In this document: positions 37,081-47,102 of the stretch, piece after piece
Layout: the number at the start of each line of letters is the position of its first letter
Numbering within the stretch: the stretch's first letter is position 1
Assembly (NCBI GenBank): GCA_021030905.1
Contig: JAGFMI010000010.1
Span: 1,054,001 to 1,118,000, forward strand
Length of the DNA stretch: 64,000 nucleotides
Direction: 5' to 3'
From: Pyrenula massariospora
Lineage: Eukaryota; Ascomycota; Eurotiomycetes; Pyrenulales; Pyrenulaceae
The notes under the pieces: generated by a model
Told to the model about the DNA's origin: nothing
The model's input: only the letters and a program-made list of their open reading frames with translations
Databases searched by the model: none
Program-made: the position numbers and the translations under genes

Positions 37081-37624
37081 TCAATGCTCCATAACCCCCA
37101 AATCCCCCTCCACCCACCGACACTCCACGCGGAACTCCTCAAACCTCCACAACCCTTTTCCTTCGTCTTCGTCTTCCTCCCCATCCCTCCGCAAAACCCC
37201 CACGTACCGGTTCCCCATGCAACACCCCCTCGCGCTGCTCACCGCCCCCTCCCCCCGCCGAAAATGCCACGCCGTCGCATACGCGCTCATCCACCCCCTC
37301 CCCCCCCCCCTCATCGATCTGCACCCGCACATTGCTCACGCAGTGCATCGAATCCAGCCCCTCCCCCACATTGCTCATGAGCTGCGCGACGATCGCCTCG
37401 CGGCCGCGGGTCGAGCCGTGGGGTTGCCCGCCGCCGCCGCCGCCGAGGGCGGGGTTCAGGCCGGAGAGGTCGAAGGTGGCGGATTCGGTGAGGGCGGAGC
37501 GGAGGAGCGGGGGGGAAGCGTCGTCGAGGGCTTGGACGAGGCGGTGGAGGGCGTCGGTGATGGATTCGAGGGGGGTGAGGTGGGGGAGGTGGGTTAGGGT
37601 GGCGATGGGGAGGGGGGAGGACAT
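37081..37624 (-). pseudogene. SnoaL_4/NTF2-like protein, frameshifted at a C11 run
   Basis: The ATG at 37624 starts a frame with ITDALHRLVQALDDASPPLLRSALTESATFDLSG, a usual SnoaL_4 start, and continues to VSNVRVQIDEGG. At a run of eleven C on the + strand (37300-37310) the frame shifts. The continuation, with AYATAWHFRRGEG, MGNRYVGVLRRDG and LWRFEEFRVECRWVEGD, is in the next frame and ends at 37081. Together they make a normal protein of about 180 residues. The Gly-rich string read in the original frame past the run looks like noise. The cause may be a sequencing error in the homopolymer, a real frameshift, or a length-variable tract. It is a host gene and the second NTF2-like protein in tail-to-tail order. 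Confidence 0.65.
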
Positions 37625-38413
37625 GGTTTTTTTTGGGGGGGAAGTTGGGGGGGTAGGGGGAGGAGGTTGTTTGGGCTTGGAGTATGGATATGCTTTGGTT
37701 GCTGTGTGGATTAGATGGATGAGCTTTGGGTGGCGTTGTGAAGAGGTGAAAGGTAGACGGTGGGTTTATGCCGTAGGCTTGGATACTTCGATTCTTTAAA
37801 TCTGCGCTCACCAGCGCTTGTGCTTCTTTTCAATCCTCGTGTCGAGTAATGTTTTCCGTCGGGGATTTGAGGTTCGCGTCATATACCTCTCCCAAAAGTG
37901 TAGAGTAGGCCGTATATACGCCTAAGTCCGTTATACTTCGGCTTATTGCGCCCGCTTGAACTCGGTCTCGTATTCGCATTTGCGTTGTGTCTGCTGGTAT
38001 CTTTTGTCGTGTTGTCCCCGTCGGGATGGCATACTGAGATATCTTGTTGGGATATGTCGAGACGAAACAATAATCTACCACAGAGACTCTCATAGTTATG
38101 ACAGTTTTGAAATGGAAGACGGACCGGAGCGAGGCAGATTGTAGTACGGTTTGAGTTTCTGAGGTAAAAGGTATGGAGAAATTAAATTGGATCAATATTC
38201 AGGCATTCAGACTTCCTGTTATGGTCGCTTCATCTACTTGTTAGGTCTAGCTCAACTTGCTATGTTGGCGCTGAATTTCCTGCGGGCTGGGCGACATGAC
38301 GAAAGTGGCCTGGCTCTCACCCAACCTTTCGAGATTGTCCACCCTGATGATTAAAGAAGGCACCAAATCTGAAATTGCTCAGGCAAAGCGATTTACAGTG
38401 ACTAATCACTATA
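37625..38413. other. Intergenic, no gene seen
   Basis: The 789 bp holds the promoter of the SnoaL_4-like gene and the 3' flank of the DUF6604 gene. It starts G-rich and becomes A/T-richer. Short minus-strand frames have no recognisable content. Confidence 0.5.
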
Positions 38414-41185
38414 TCATTTTGACCCATCCTCACTAAAGTGGCGTTCGAAAACATCGCGTGCAACTTGAATTCCGATGTGGTCTTTAGGTCGCTTTTCTTC
38501 CTGTTGTCGCTCTGAAGCAGGTAAGGAATATCGATTCTGCTTTAAGATGGATAAGACCATCGGGACGCAGACACCCATCACGGAAGGGTTCTGGTCCATG
38601 AAGCTACTGAGACTCACAGGAATGTGAGGATGGATGGTTTCTCTTAGCTTCAGCATGAAATTATCGTAAGATTTCGTCAGCTCTATATAGTCAATTTCCA
38701 TGTCTTTCAGAGCTTCCGGTAGGTAAGCTTCCATTTGTTCGAGGACTTCCAGCGGGGTGTGTCGAAGACGACAGCCACTAGTTGCCGAAATGGTCTTAAG
38801 CTCTGGAACTTCTTAGTATTGTTGAGAAAGTGAAAGATTGTTGCTGCTTACGTTTAGTACTATTCGCGAACTCTCTAGCTTGATCCTGAAGTTGGAGCAG
38901 GGCACCGTCAATGTAATCGCTGCTTTCAAGCCACTGGCGAAAGGCTGCAGAAGCTTTTCCAGTTCTGAACTTCCACGGCTCTTTATCTTCGAACCGCCTT
39001 CTGTTACTAACACCGCCCGAACGGTAGCTTATGCGTCTATACATCTCGGAAGGTGATGTTGGAACATCGTTCGCGAATATCGCATTTTTCTGTAGCCCAA
39101 TGACGTGGTCAAGCTTGGGCAACCGAATATTTGTCAGATTCAGCTGGCACAATGCGTTGTAGAGGTGAGCGGTGGCGAAGATCGAATTATGGTTGTTGGC
39201 CATCACAATGCCGGTTTCTTCCATGTTCACAGCTATTTTCAAGGCGAGATTACCACAGTGCAGTGGATTATGAGTCATCGCAAAGTTGAGATCGTCAGAT
39301 GGACGTATCGGGTTAAATTCGTACTCGGTACCACGCGCAATCATTCGATCATTGGTGAACTTGACGGGACCTTGTAAAGTTTCTACGATAGTTTCGATCT
39401 TGGCGGCTTCCTGTTTCGTGTCTTTTTGCAATAGCGCCTGCTTGACTTGGGGAAGGTTAGGGTCTTCAATATGCTTTATGATCAGCACGCAGGTTTCCTG
39501 CAAAAGTGGCATATCCTCATCACGCCAGTGTCTATCGCCGAGTCGCACACCGTCCTCGAGAAATTGGAAATCAAACACAGAACCTGCTTTCCTGCTGCGA
39601 TCAAGTAAAATGTGATAGAACGAAGGTGACTGGTTCCTACAAATGTCTAGTATGTCAAGGAGAACCTGAGAAGCGAAGACTGTGTGAGTAGAGACACGCC
39701 CCGTAGTCCATAGTTCTCGAGCGGACCTGACAAATTCATCCTCAGTCTCATTGTATATCTTTGACTTGCGAACCAGATCCCATTCCTCTCCGGTACCACG
39801 CAATGAAGGTGCTTTTAGAGCGAGATCGTCCAGTTTAAGATCATGGAAAAGTTGTGTTAGCACTCTGTCATTTGCCTCCCACTTTATGCTTTCTGGCCGC
39901 CGTAAAAGCTCCGGTGAGTGGTGGTAGTAGATACTTATTTGAGGAATTGGGAGAGGCCAAACGCCCATGTTCCGTTCAGAGGAACATATAGCAGACTTCA
40001 AAAGGATCCGTGCAGTCGGCATGTTTATGAATTCGTCAAACGGGCGTATTATCAACGCTCGGTCTAATGACGCAAGATTGTCGGGGTCTTCGCCTTGGTT
40101 AATAGCGTCCGTGTACAGCACCGGCATAGAAAGTGTCAAATACGGAGATTTGTAAATTTCGCTTGTTGTTGATTTAGAAAGCGTCTCAATCTCAAGTTGT
40201 CGAACTATTTCGATCGCTGCATTCGTTATCACAGCGGCAACAACTAAACTCGCTTCTCCAGCTTTAAACCTCTGCCACACACGTTTAACTTGATCCTGGA
40301 TGGCATGAAGGTCTTCGAAGAAACAAAATAAAGCAAAAGCGTCTTCGGAAGCGGAATTAACGGGTTCTAAGTCGTACACTTGCGCTTTGCTCTGAGAACC
40401 GTTTGAATTCTGTGTTGCAGTTGACACTCCTCGCGCGGAGAGTGGGTTTTCTTCGTTCGCATCTTCAACACCGAGTGCTTCGAATCTGTTCCTATTCCAT
40501 TGTCAGTGTCTAACAACTTGTGAAACCATGTCTACCGCTCAAGTTGGGAAGGCCATATCCACCAACAAACGTGATAAGTTGATAAATAACAAATCGTTGC
40601 CTACCTTAACTTCTCAACGCCAATTCTCTGTCGCTTCGAGAGTTTTGGCTCCGCTCTGTTATCTCTCGTCTCATATGTGGTCCGTGAAAGTGTATTAAGA
40701 GCAGTCTCTAGGGTATCAATAAAATGCCGGTGACCTTCATCAGATTGTGATCGGACACCGACACTAGCATACCATTCCGCGCAGCGACGTCGAGTGGATA
40801 TTGCCCGCTTTAGGACCTTCTGAACGCTATTGGGCATGATCGGCTGAGAAGCTGTAGACGTAGAAACAGCTCTAGCCTGTTGTAGCAATTCTGCTGTTGA
40901 CACCTTGTACCTCTCGGCCGCGACCGACGGCTCTGCAGACTTCGGTGGAGGTTTGGCATTATCATCCGCGTTCTCTTTTGCTAGCTTACGTTCTTTCCCC
41001 TTCAGTCGCTTAGACGCCATGGGAGCAACGCTGCCACTTTTAGTGCTGCCAACTGGCTCTTGAATTGGGTTGATCGGGGATCTGTAGCCACATGTCTTGG
41101 CAGCACGGTGAAGCCAGGTCATGAAGACGTTGGTGTCTTCCTTGTATTGCCTGTATCGACCATGCATGAATTCTGGCAGCGCCAT
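38414..41185 (-). CDS. DUF6604-domain protein (869 aa)
   Basis: Three exons, 40605..41185, 38852..40491 and 38414..38802, joined across introns of 113 nt (GTAGGC to ATAG) and 49 nt (GTAAGC to CCAG). Both joins keep the frame, and the total of 2610 nt gives 869 residues. The N-terminus MHGRYRQYKEDTNVFMTWLHRAAKTCGY is the usual opening of DUF6604, a domain found in large fungal proteins of unknown role. A Lys-rich linker (KRLKGKERKLAKE) follows, then the domain's LEPVNSASEDAFALFCFFEDLHAIQDQVKRVW block. No ATPase or repeat is seen downstream. The C-terminal exon has an acidic Glu/Lys-rich end. A long frame from 40427 begins at GTG mid-exon and is not the start. Function unknown. Confidence 0.88.
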
Positions 41186-41833
41186 GGCTTTTATGACTTA
41201 ATAGTGGCGTTGTGCGACTTTTCCGGCGTTTAACATGGGAATTTGAAAAAGGAACGTGCTCCCCATTAAAGAATTGAATGTTAGTTATCTGAATGCAGGC
41301 AGAGTGATACCACTCACTGACATCGGTTAGATCACGGTTTTGCGCAAACTCTTTCCACTTGAGATCACGAAGTCCAGAACCCACGAGAGTTCAATATGCG
41401 CAAGAAAGGTATTGCTGCAACCATAGCAAAGAGAAGGAATAGTCGTGGTTACAGTCGCAGGTTTTCGGACATCCACACTGTCTAGAGAATCTAGGTCGTG
41501 TAGGCAGGGGTGTAATTGAAGTGAAGGTGCGTTGAGAGGGGAATAATCAATGAAAACAGCTTGAGGTTTGAACAAATTCTTGGCGCCTTGGGGAGTTCCT
41601 CTCAGCTTGACTCTTATTAGATTATGGGAACCTTGCCGGTGTGCCACTATCTATAGCAACATGGATATCTTCCAACTTTTCTTTCAATTTAACTTCAGGG
41701 TGCCCTCACGCGGGATACTGTAGCTTGCGGGGTATAGATGATTGTAGAAGGCTGCGAAAGAATCGAGTGAGGAATAAGAGAAAAATGAATCTGAATATTG
41801 GTTGTATCCGCTCTTCTAAGAATTGGAAATTTC
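41186..41833. other. Intergenic, no gene seen
   Basis: 648 bp between the DUF6604 start and the CE2 esterase stop, both on the minus strand. Only shadows of short frames. Confidence 0.5.
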
Positions 41834-43250
41834 CTAATAAGCCTGCTCATCGTTCCAATACAACGTATGGCTCTGCACTTCTGGCCCTGTCGCTTCGAAT
41901 ACGTACCCAAACTTCAACTTGACATACTGCAGCAAGTGTGACGCAACCTTTATGTGTCCGATATCGGTCGGATGGTACGCCGGGTTGTTGTCATTGTGCT
42001 GAAGAATGCCGGTAGTGTTGAAATAATGTACAAAGCTCTCCTCGTCACCGGAGGAATAATGATTGACGACGTTCACGATCTCATCACGGAAGCCCAACTC
42101 CGTGAGCTGGCGGTAGGTATTGCCGACGGCCGTCCAGCCGATCCACAAGGACTGTCGATAAGTAAGCAGTCAGCACAAACCAGCTCGAGGCAGGTATGGA
42201 GCAAATAGGAAGCTTACATGGAGGATTATCTGCGCATCAGGCCATATTTTATGGATACCATCTATCAACTTGATGTAGCTGTTATAATAGTCCGTTGGGG
42301 AGACGTTGTTGGCGGTGTTATTGTCTAGCACGGTCTATCAGAAAGCATTGGCAGGGAGTCTAACATGAGGACTCACCATTCGTACCGATATTGATTACAA
42401 CAAGGTCAGCTGCAGAGTGAGACGCGAAGTTCCATTCTGGTGGGTTGTCGCCGTACAGCTGCTGCGCCCGTCCGGAAGTATCAGATGTACGATACCATTG
42501 ATAGGTCTGGCCACGAGGATTGCCGAAGCACTCCTGGTCATATAGACAAATACCAGGGAACGCCTTGCACGTAATGATTAGCCGCATTCAAGCCATTGCA
42601 TCTCGGTGACCAACAGTGATCGAGAACTCAACATTCCCGAGACCTTCTGTGAATCCCCAAGCCCAAGATGAAATTCCTTCATATGTTGCTGTGTATCCAG
42701 AGCTTAGAGAATCACCAATGATCTCTATCGTCTTCGAGAAGTTCGGGATCTTGACTAATCTCCCATTGGCGCTTGTCTTTACACCTGCTAGCTGTACTCC
42801 ATATCCCCAATTTGTGACCCTCATCTCAAACGTTTGCATCTGTCCTGGCTGTGTCAGATTTGCCCCGGTAGTTGCCGCAGAGACAAATTGGTACGTGGCG
42901 TTTGACGTAACATTCGCAAACTGCCAGTCTTGTCCGTCAAGCCGCCATGCGAGGAGAACCCCTTGGCTGGTATATTGTCCGAAGCTTAACGCGACGGTAT
43001 CACCAGTAAAGCCGAATTTGATGCCCGGCGCTGACCACCAAGAGATGTATTGACCATCCCACCGGCCCTTGTACGATATCTCTGTAGCGTTTGGAGAGTA
43101 GCTTCTCCATTGTGAGTTGTTGTTGGCGGCCACGATTGTCGCTTGGCCAGGATACGGGTTATTCCTGACCTGATCATTTTGGAAGATGGTCCCTTGAACG
43201 AAAACTGCTGCACAAACGAGGACTGAAAGACACGACCCAAGCAAATGCAT
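41834..43250 (-). CDS. Secreted SGNH/GDSL carbohydrate esterase, CE2-like
   Basis: Four exons, 42615..43250, 42377..42563, 42218..42324 and 41834..42151, give 415 residues. Introns are 51, 52 and 66 nt and all keep phase. A signal peptide (MHLLGSCLSVLVCAAVFVQG) is followed by an N-terminal beta-sandwich region (~30-165) and an SGNH hydrolase domain. The nucleophile block is IEIIGDSLSSGY (Ser181). After the first join come FPGICLYDQECFG and VINIGTND (block III). The final NPAYHPTDIGH holds the catalytic His. This two-domain order matches carbohydrate esterase family 2, which removes acetyl groups from plant cell-wall polysaccharides such as xylan or glucomannan. Several N-glycosylation sites fit a secreted enzyme. 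Substrate not provable here. Confidence 0.9.
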
Positions 43251-43747
43251 TTTGAAATTTCGAGGAAACTACCTGTCCCACTGCTGCTCGGCCACTATCG
43301 GCTCGATCATGAAGGAATGGCAGCTTCTTATACACCAAGCTGGCTGCTCTTAAAAGCAAATCATCTCGTCGCTGTGCCAAGCGATCCATGTTCAAGCAGA
43401 TGCAGGAAACGGCCCAGGCACGCGTAGCTGCTTGTTCCTGACTAGCATCGTATGCGCTACACCAGGCATTATACTCCAGCGGGACGCAATTGTTGGTCGA
43501 TCCGAGATTGAGCCCCCGCAAAAGATCCCCAGTCTCGGTCAATCGGATGTTTAGCGGAAAATTGTGATCAAGTTGTGCGGAGCCTAAACTTCAATCACCG
43601 TCGCAAAACAGGTTAGCGGGAGGATGTCTTGGCAGCCAAAACATGACTTTTCACGTGACTCAGGATAACACAAGGAGAATTTGGGGTGCGTGTTCAGCAA
43701 CAGTAGTAATATCATGCTAGTGTGTATCCTACTTTTTAATTTGTATT
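43251..43747. other. Intergenic: CE2 esterase promoter and 3' flank of the hydrolase
   Basis: 497 bp; the two genes are in tandem on the minus strand. No coding frame supported. Confidence 0.5.
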
Positions 43748-44659
43748 CTATGACTCCATCAACAAGTTACTCTTCAGAAAGTCAATTTGCTTCTCAATAA
43801 ACCCTGGCTCCCCAAAAAGGTCATAATGAGTCGCGTCTAGCAACAGCAGCTCTTTCGGCTCGCTCAGCTTGTTGAAGGCACCCAAGCTCAGATCTGGGGC
43901 AGTATTTGTGTCATGCATAGCAACCGTCATGAACACCGGCGTCGGTCCAATGCGAGCAATTTGTGGGAGTGGTAAGCTATACGCCCGAATCTCCTCCCCG
44001 CTCCGGACCGTAACCTTATTCTCCCACGAGCTCTTCTTGATCGCAGGAGAGAAGAAATCCCAAGATTCTTTTGATGGCAGTGCCTGTTGTGCGAACGACT
44101 CAGAACCAACGACAGGCATCATCATTGCCGGCTCCCCACGTGCTCGTGCGAGTCTGTCCGCTTCAAATGTTTGATTGAGTCTAGCAACAAGGTCCGGACG
44201 CACAATCCGGTGCCATGCGGTCCAACCATCAATCATCGGGGCGCGAGCAAGAACAGCCTTTACACGCCGATCGACAGCACCAAGGTAAAGTCCATGGCCG
44301 CCACCGTAGCTATAGCCCCATAATCCGATCCTGGTCCCGTCTATGATATCTGTTCGAAGCTGAGCGTACGTAATGGCGTCCTGGATGTCGCCAATTTGAG
44401 ATGATGCAATAATATCCAAACGTGGAACACCAGGAAGGGTTTCGCTGGTGCCGAGGCCGCGATAGTCAAAGGTAAGGCATGCGACTCGAAGTTGTGAAGT
44501 CAAGATCTTGCAGATCTCTGGGAGAACTTGCTCTTTGACACAAGAGAAGCCGTGGCAGAAGATGAGGCATGGTAAGGCGCTGTCTATCACTGAGGTATAA
44601 AGGTGACCCTTTAAGGTTACGCCGTCGCCGGTCTTGAAGTTGATGTCTTCGCGATGCAT
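43748..44659 (-). CDS. Alpha/beta hydrolase
   Basis: 303 residues in a single exon, ATG at 44659. The fold marks are an oxyanion HGFS (36-39), FDYRGLGTSE (64-73), the nucleophile elbow GYSYGG (Ser117), an acid in VAMHDTNT (Asp250) and the histidine in LDATHYDLFG (His278). No signal peptide, so it is probably cytosolic. The pattern is that of fungal dienelactone-hydrolase/polyketide-hydrolase-like enzymes; the real substrate is unknown. It lies between a secreted CE2 esterase and a sugar epimerase, so it could cleave an ester or lactone made from the same nutrient (inference from context). Confidence 0.85.
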   Translation of the reverse strand: MHREDINFKTGDGVTLKGHLYTSVIDSALPCLIFCHGFSCVKEQVLPEICKILTSQLRVACLTFDYRGLGTSETLPGVPRLDIIASSQIGDIQDAITYAQLRTDIIDGTRIGLWGYSYGGGHGLYLGAVDRRVKAVLARAPMIDGWTAWHRIVRPDLVARLNQTFEADRLARARGEPAMMMPVVGSESFAQQALPSKESWDFFSPAIKKSSWENKVTVRSGEEIRAYSLPLPQIARIGPTPVFMTVAMHDTNTAPDLSLGAFNKLSEPKELLLLDATHYDLFGEPGFIEKQIDFLKSNLLMES

Positions 44660-45735
44660 GATGTCCAGCGGAAATGATGCTCAAACAAGAGTGGAAGCAC
44701 TGAAGTGAGAATATAAGCTCTGATGTGAACTAGAAAAGCCAAATGAAACGATGATATAGACGTAACCTTGACCCGGACGAAATCATGGACATAGTGATGG
44801 TGAGCTAAAGGGGCGTCATCAAACTCTACGTCAAAGTTCATATTTAATCTTTAACAGCCATGCTGTACACTGCCAGTATTGGTCATAGTATGGATCGTCA
44901 AGCTTCGTATCGTACGAGGATCCATGGCTTGGTTGAGATTAATCATGTCGTCAGCTTACTATTTCAACCATCGAGCTCGTAGTACGCATGCCTAAGGAGG
45001 CAAAAGGGTCTTGGTAGGCGGCTGCGCTTATACTGTACGAGTAGTGCCGCTACGCAATATTTGAAACATCTTAAGCATATGGTGAAGCTGATCACAAATT
45101 GGGAGGATGGAAGGCAACGGTGGTCAAGCGGGCGAAGGGAAAAGACTGGAAGGCTTGGCGGTTGACACGTCCCTCGTTCTTCGCGTCGGCACTACACAAA
45201 TCTCGCGGTTTTCTTTCACATACTACCACCGGTACGCAGCGAATCCAGGGTCTTCAGCCAACCGAAGACATAAAATTCTAAAAGTATCCCTTTTCCTCGT
45301 CTGCTCTTGCCTGATTGACTTCAGACGACTCAACGTTTGGACCTCATGTGCTTGATGCTCAGCTCCGTTTCGTTCCACTGGCGATTTGTCACCACACCCC
45401 TCCCGTAGTTTGCAGGTTGATTACAGTTCGCATACCCTTGGGAGCAGGAACAATCGCTCAGGGGCTATCGCTGTATACGGCATACTAACGATGATCGCCT
45501 TCTAGTGGCGGGCAATGAACGGCTGTAAGTCACTTTTAACTTCTGAGGAGCTCTACATCGGATCTTGCGATTTCTTCGCGTTTACGAAGAACAACAACAT
45601 TGTTTTAAGTCTATCAGAATACTCGAGCTTGTTTGAGTGAGAATGAGTTGACAAATGCCTAACGAGAGAAGATTGTAAATCTGGTTCTATGGGTGCTTCC
45701 GCCTTTCGACGTGCTCTTTTCCAGAATGATAAAGA
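44660..45735. other. Intergenic, no gene seen
   Basis: 1.08 kb containing the alpha/beta hydrolase promoter and epimerase 3' flank. The + strand frames at 45099-45355 overlap one another in different registers and show no domain. Confidence 0.5.
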
Positions 45736-46632
45736 CTAAAGAAGAGGTTGGATGGTTTTGGCAGTTTTGGCAAGCATGGAGGAATAGTATTTCTCTGCCA
45801 GTACCCCAGAAGCATGATCCTTTAGAAATTGCAATGTTCCCTCGTCGACCGCAGTTGGCTTGGTCTCGAGCTGCCCCCCAAATTCGCGATAAGGACTTGC
45901 AGGAGTGCGATCGATCGGTGGCATGGCCTCGTGGGCTAGACCTCCGTCATACCCGATCTCCCGTACCGTGGAAATGAAACGCCGCCAGTCTATGTTTCCA
46001 TCGCCGGGAGAAAGGCGGTTGTTCTCTCCCAGATGGATGTCGAAGATCCGAGAGCCGCACTCTCGCATGGCACCGTACATGTCTTTTTCTTCGATGGAGA
46101 GATGGAATGAGTCGAAAGCGATGCCACATCCTCCCCAGCCAACTTCGCGAGCTAAGGCAAGAGCTTGGTCACTTCTATTAATGAAATAAGTCTCGAAGCG
46201 ATTGAGCGGCTCGATTGCGATCTTGATATTACGGTCTTTGGCGACGTCACATACTTGACGAAGTCCTTCCACGGCCCATTTCCACTCGTTCTCGGGCGTG
46301 GATGACGGTGTCAATTTTCCGACGGTAGCCGGGACGACTGTACATATCTGGCCACCGAGCTCGGAAGCCATGGTCACAACCTTCTTCATATATTCGACTG
46401 TCTCCGCACGTTGACGAGGATCAGCAGCAGTCAGATCGCGACTCCCGTACATAATCGTAACTGCGCCCCAACAGGACATGCTGTACTTGGCAAGGAGCCT
46501 CCGTGTCTCTTCGATAGGATGACGGTCTGGCTCCCCCGCCAGCTCAATGCTCGCGTAGCCAAGACGGCTGGCGCGATTGAGTGTTGTTTCAAGAGACTCC
46601 GGACGCATCCAGGTATGCGTGCTGAGGTGCAT
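45736..46632 (-). CDS. TIM-barrel sugar isomerase/epimerase (AP endonuclease 2 superfamily)
   Basis: 298 residues. The ATG at 46632 (MHLSTHTWMRPESLE) is preferred; a longer frame begins only at a TTG. The metal-binding set of xylose-isomerase-like barrels is complete: Glu141 in IEPLNRFETY, Asp174 in AFDSFHLSIEE, His200 in DIHLGENNR and Glu235 in LAHEAMP, with Arg206 nearby. The spacing resembles D-tagatose/D-psicose 3-epimerase and hydroxypyruvate-isomerase-like enzymes, which act on ketoses or keto sugar acids using a divalent metal. The exact substrate is not decidable. It is divergent from a Zn-cluster-type regulator with 470 bp between starts, a usual arrangement for a catabolic enzyme and its activator in fungi. 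Confidence 0.88.
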   Translation of the reverse strand: MHLSTHTWMRPESLETTLNRASRLGYASIELAGEPDRHPIEETRRLLAKYSMSCWGAVTIMYGSRDLTAADPRQRAETVEYMKKVVTMASELGGQICTVVPATVGKLTPSSTPENEWKWAVEGLRQVCDVAKDRNIKIAIEPLNRFETYFINRSDQALALAREVGWGGCGIAFDSFHLSIEEKDMYGAMRECGSRIFDIHLGENNRLSPGDGNIDWRRFISTVREIGYDGGLAHEAMPPIDRTPASPYREFGGQLETKPTAVDEGTLQFLKDHASGVLAEKYYSSMLAKTAKTIQPLL

Positions 46633-47102
46633 TATGACGATTGACAAGTTGAGCAGGTTTTAAGATTCAGAAGACGGTAAGCAGTTTCTGAAAATTCGCC
46701 GACACAAGAGCGCCGTTGTTCGTATACATAGCATCCACGAGAGTCTGTTGAGCCGAGCGAAGCGAGCATGATCCCTCTGCATGCTATGTAATTGACCTGC
46801 CTCATCTTTGAAGACATCGACCTGCGGGGGCTCTTAAAGGGGAAACTCCTCAAGCGGAGTTCTCCGCACCTGTTTTTCTGTTGTCGCAGCATCATGGGTC
46901 GTTATGCAGAGGAGCATTCGCTGGCACTCCGCTACTCCGCATTTCTTGCTTAACAACTCCGTTCCGCCTCCGCAATTGCACCTCTTTTCCGGATGCCTCA
47001 TCCTTCGATGTTCACCCGGTATTACAACATCTGAGCTTCTTAAATCTTTGTGGCTCTGCTATTTGTAAGCCGCAATGACTGGATTCGCCAAAACGACTTA
47101 GG
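46633..47102. promoter_or_regulatory. Divergent promoter (epimerase/regulator) with CTCCGC sites
   Basis: CTCCGC occurs on the + strand at 46862-46867, 46927-46932, 46935-46940 and 46968-46973, and inverted as GCGGAG at 46854-46859. The first pair makes GCGGAG-TT-CTCCGC, which contains CGG-N6-CCG, the kind of inverted half-site bound by fungal Zn2Cys6 dimers such as Ppr1. That the neighbouring regulator binds here is inference. Confidence 0.65.
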
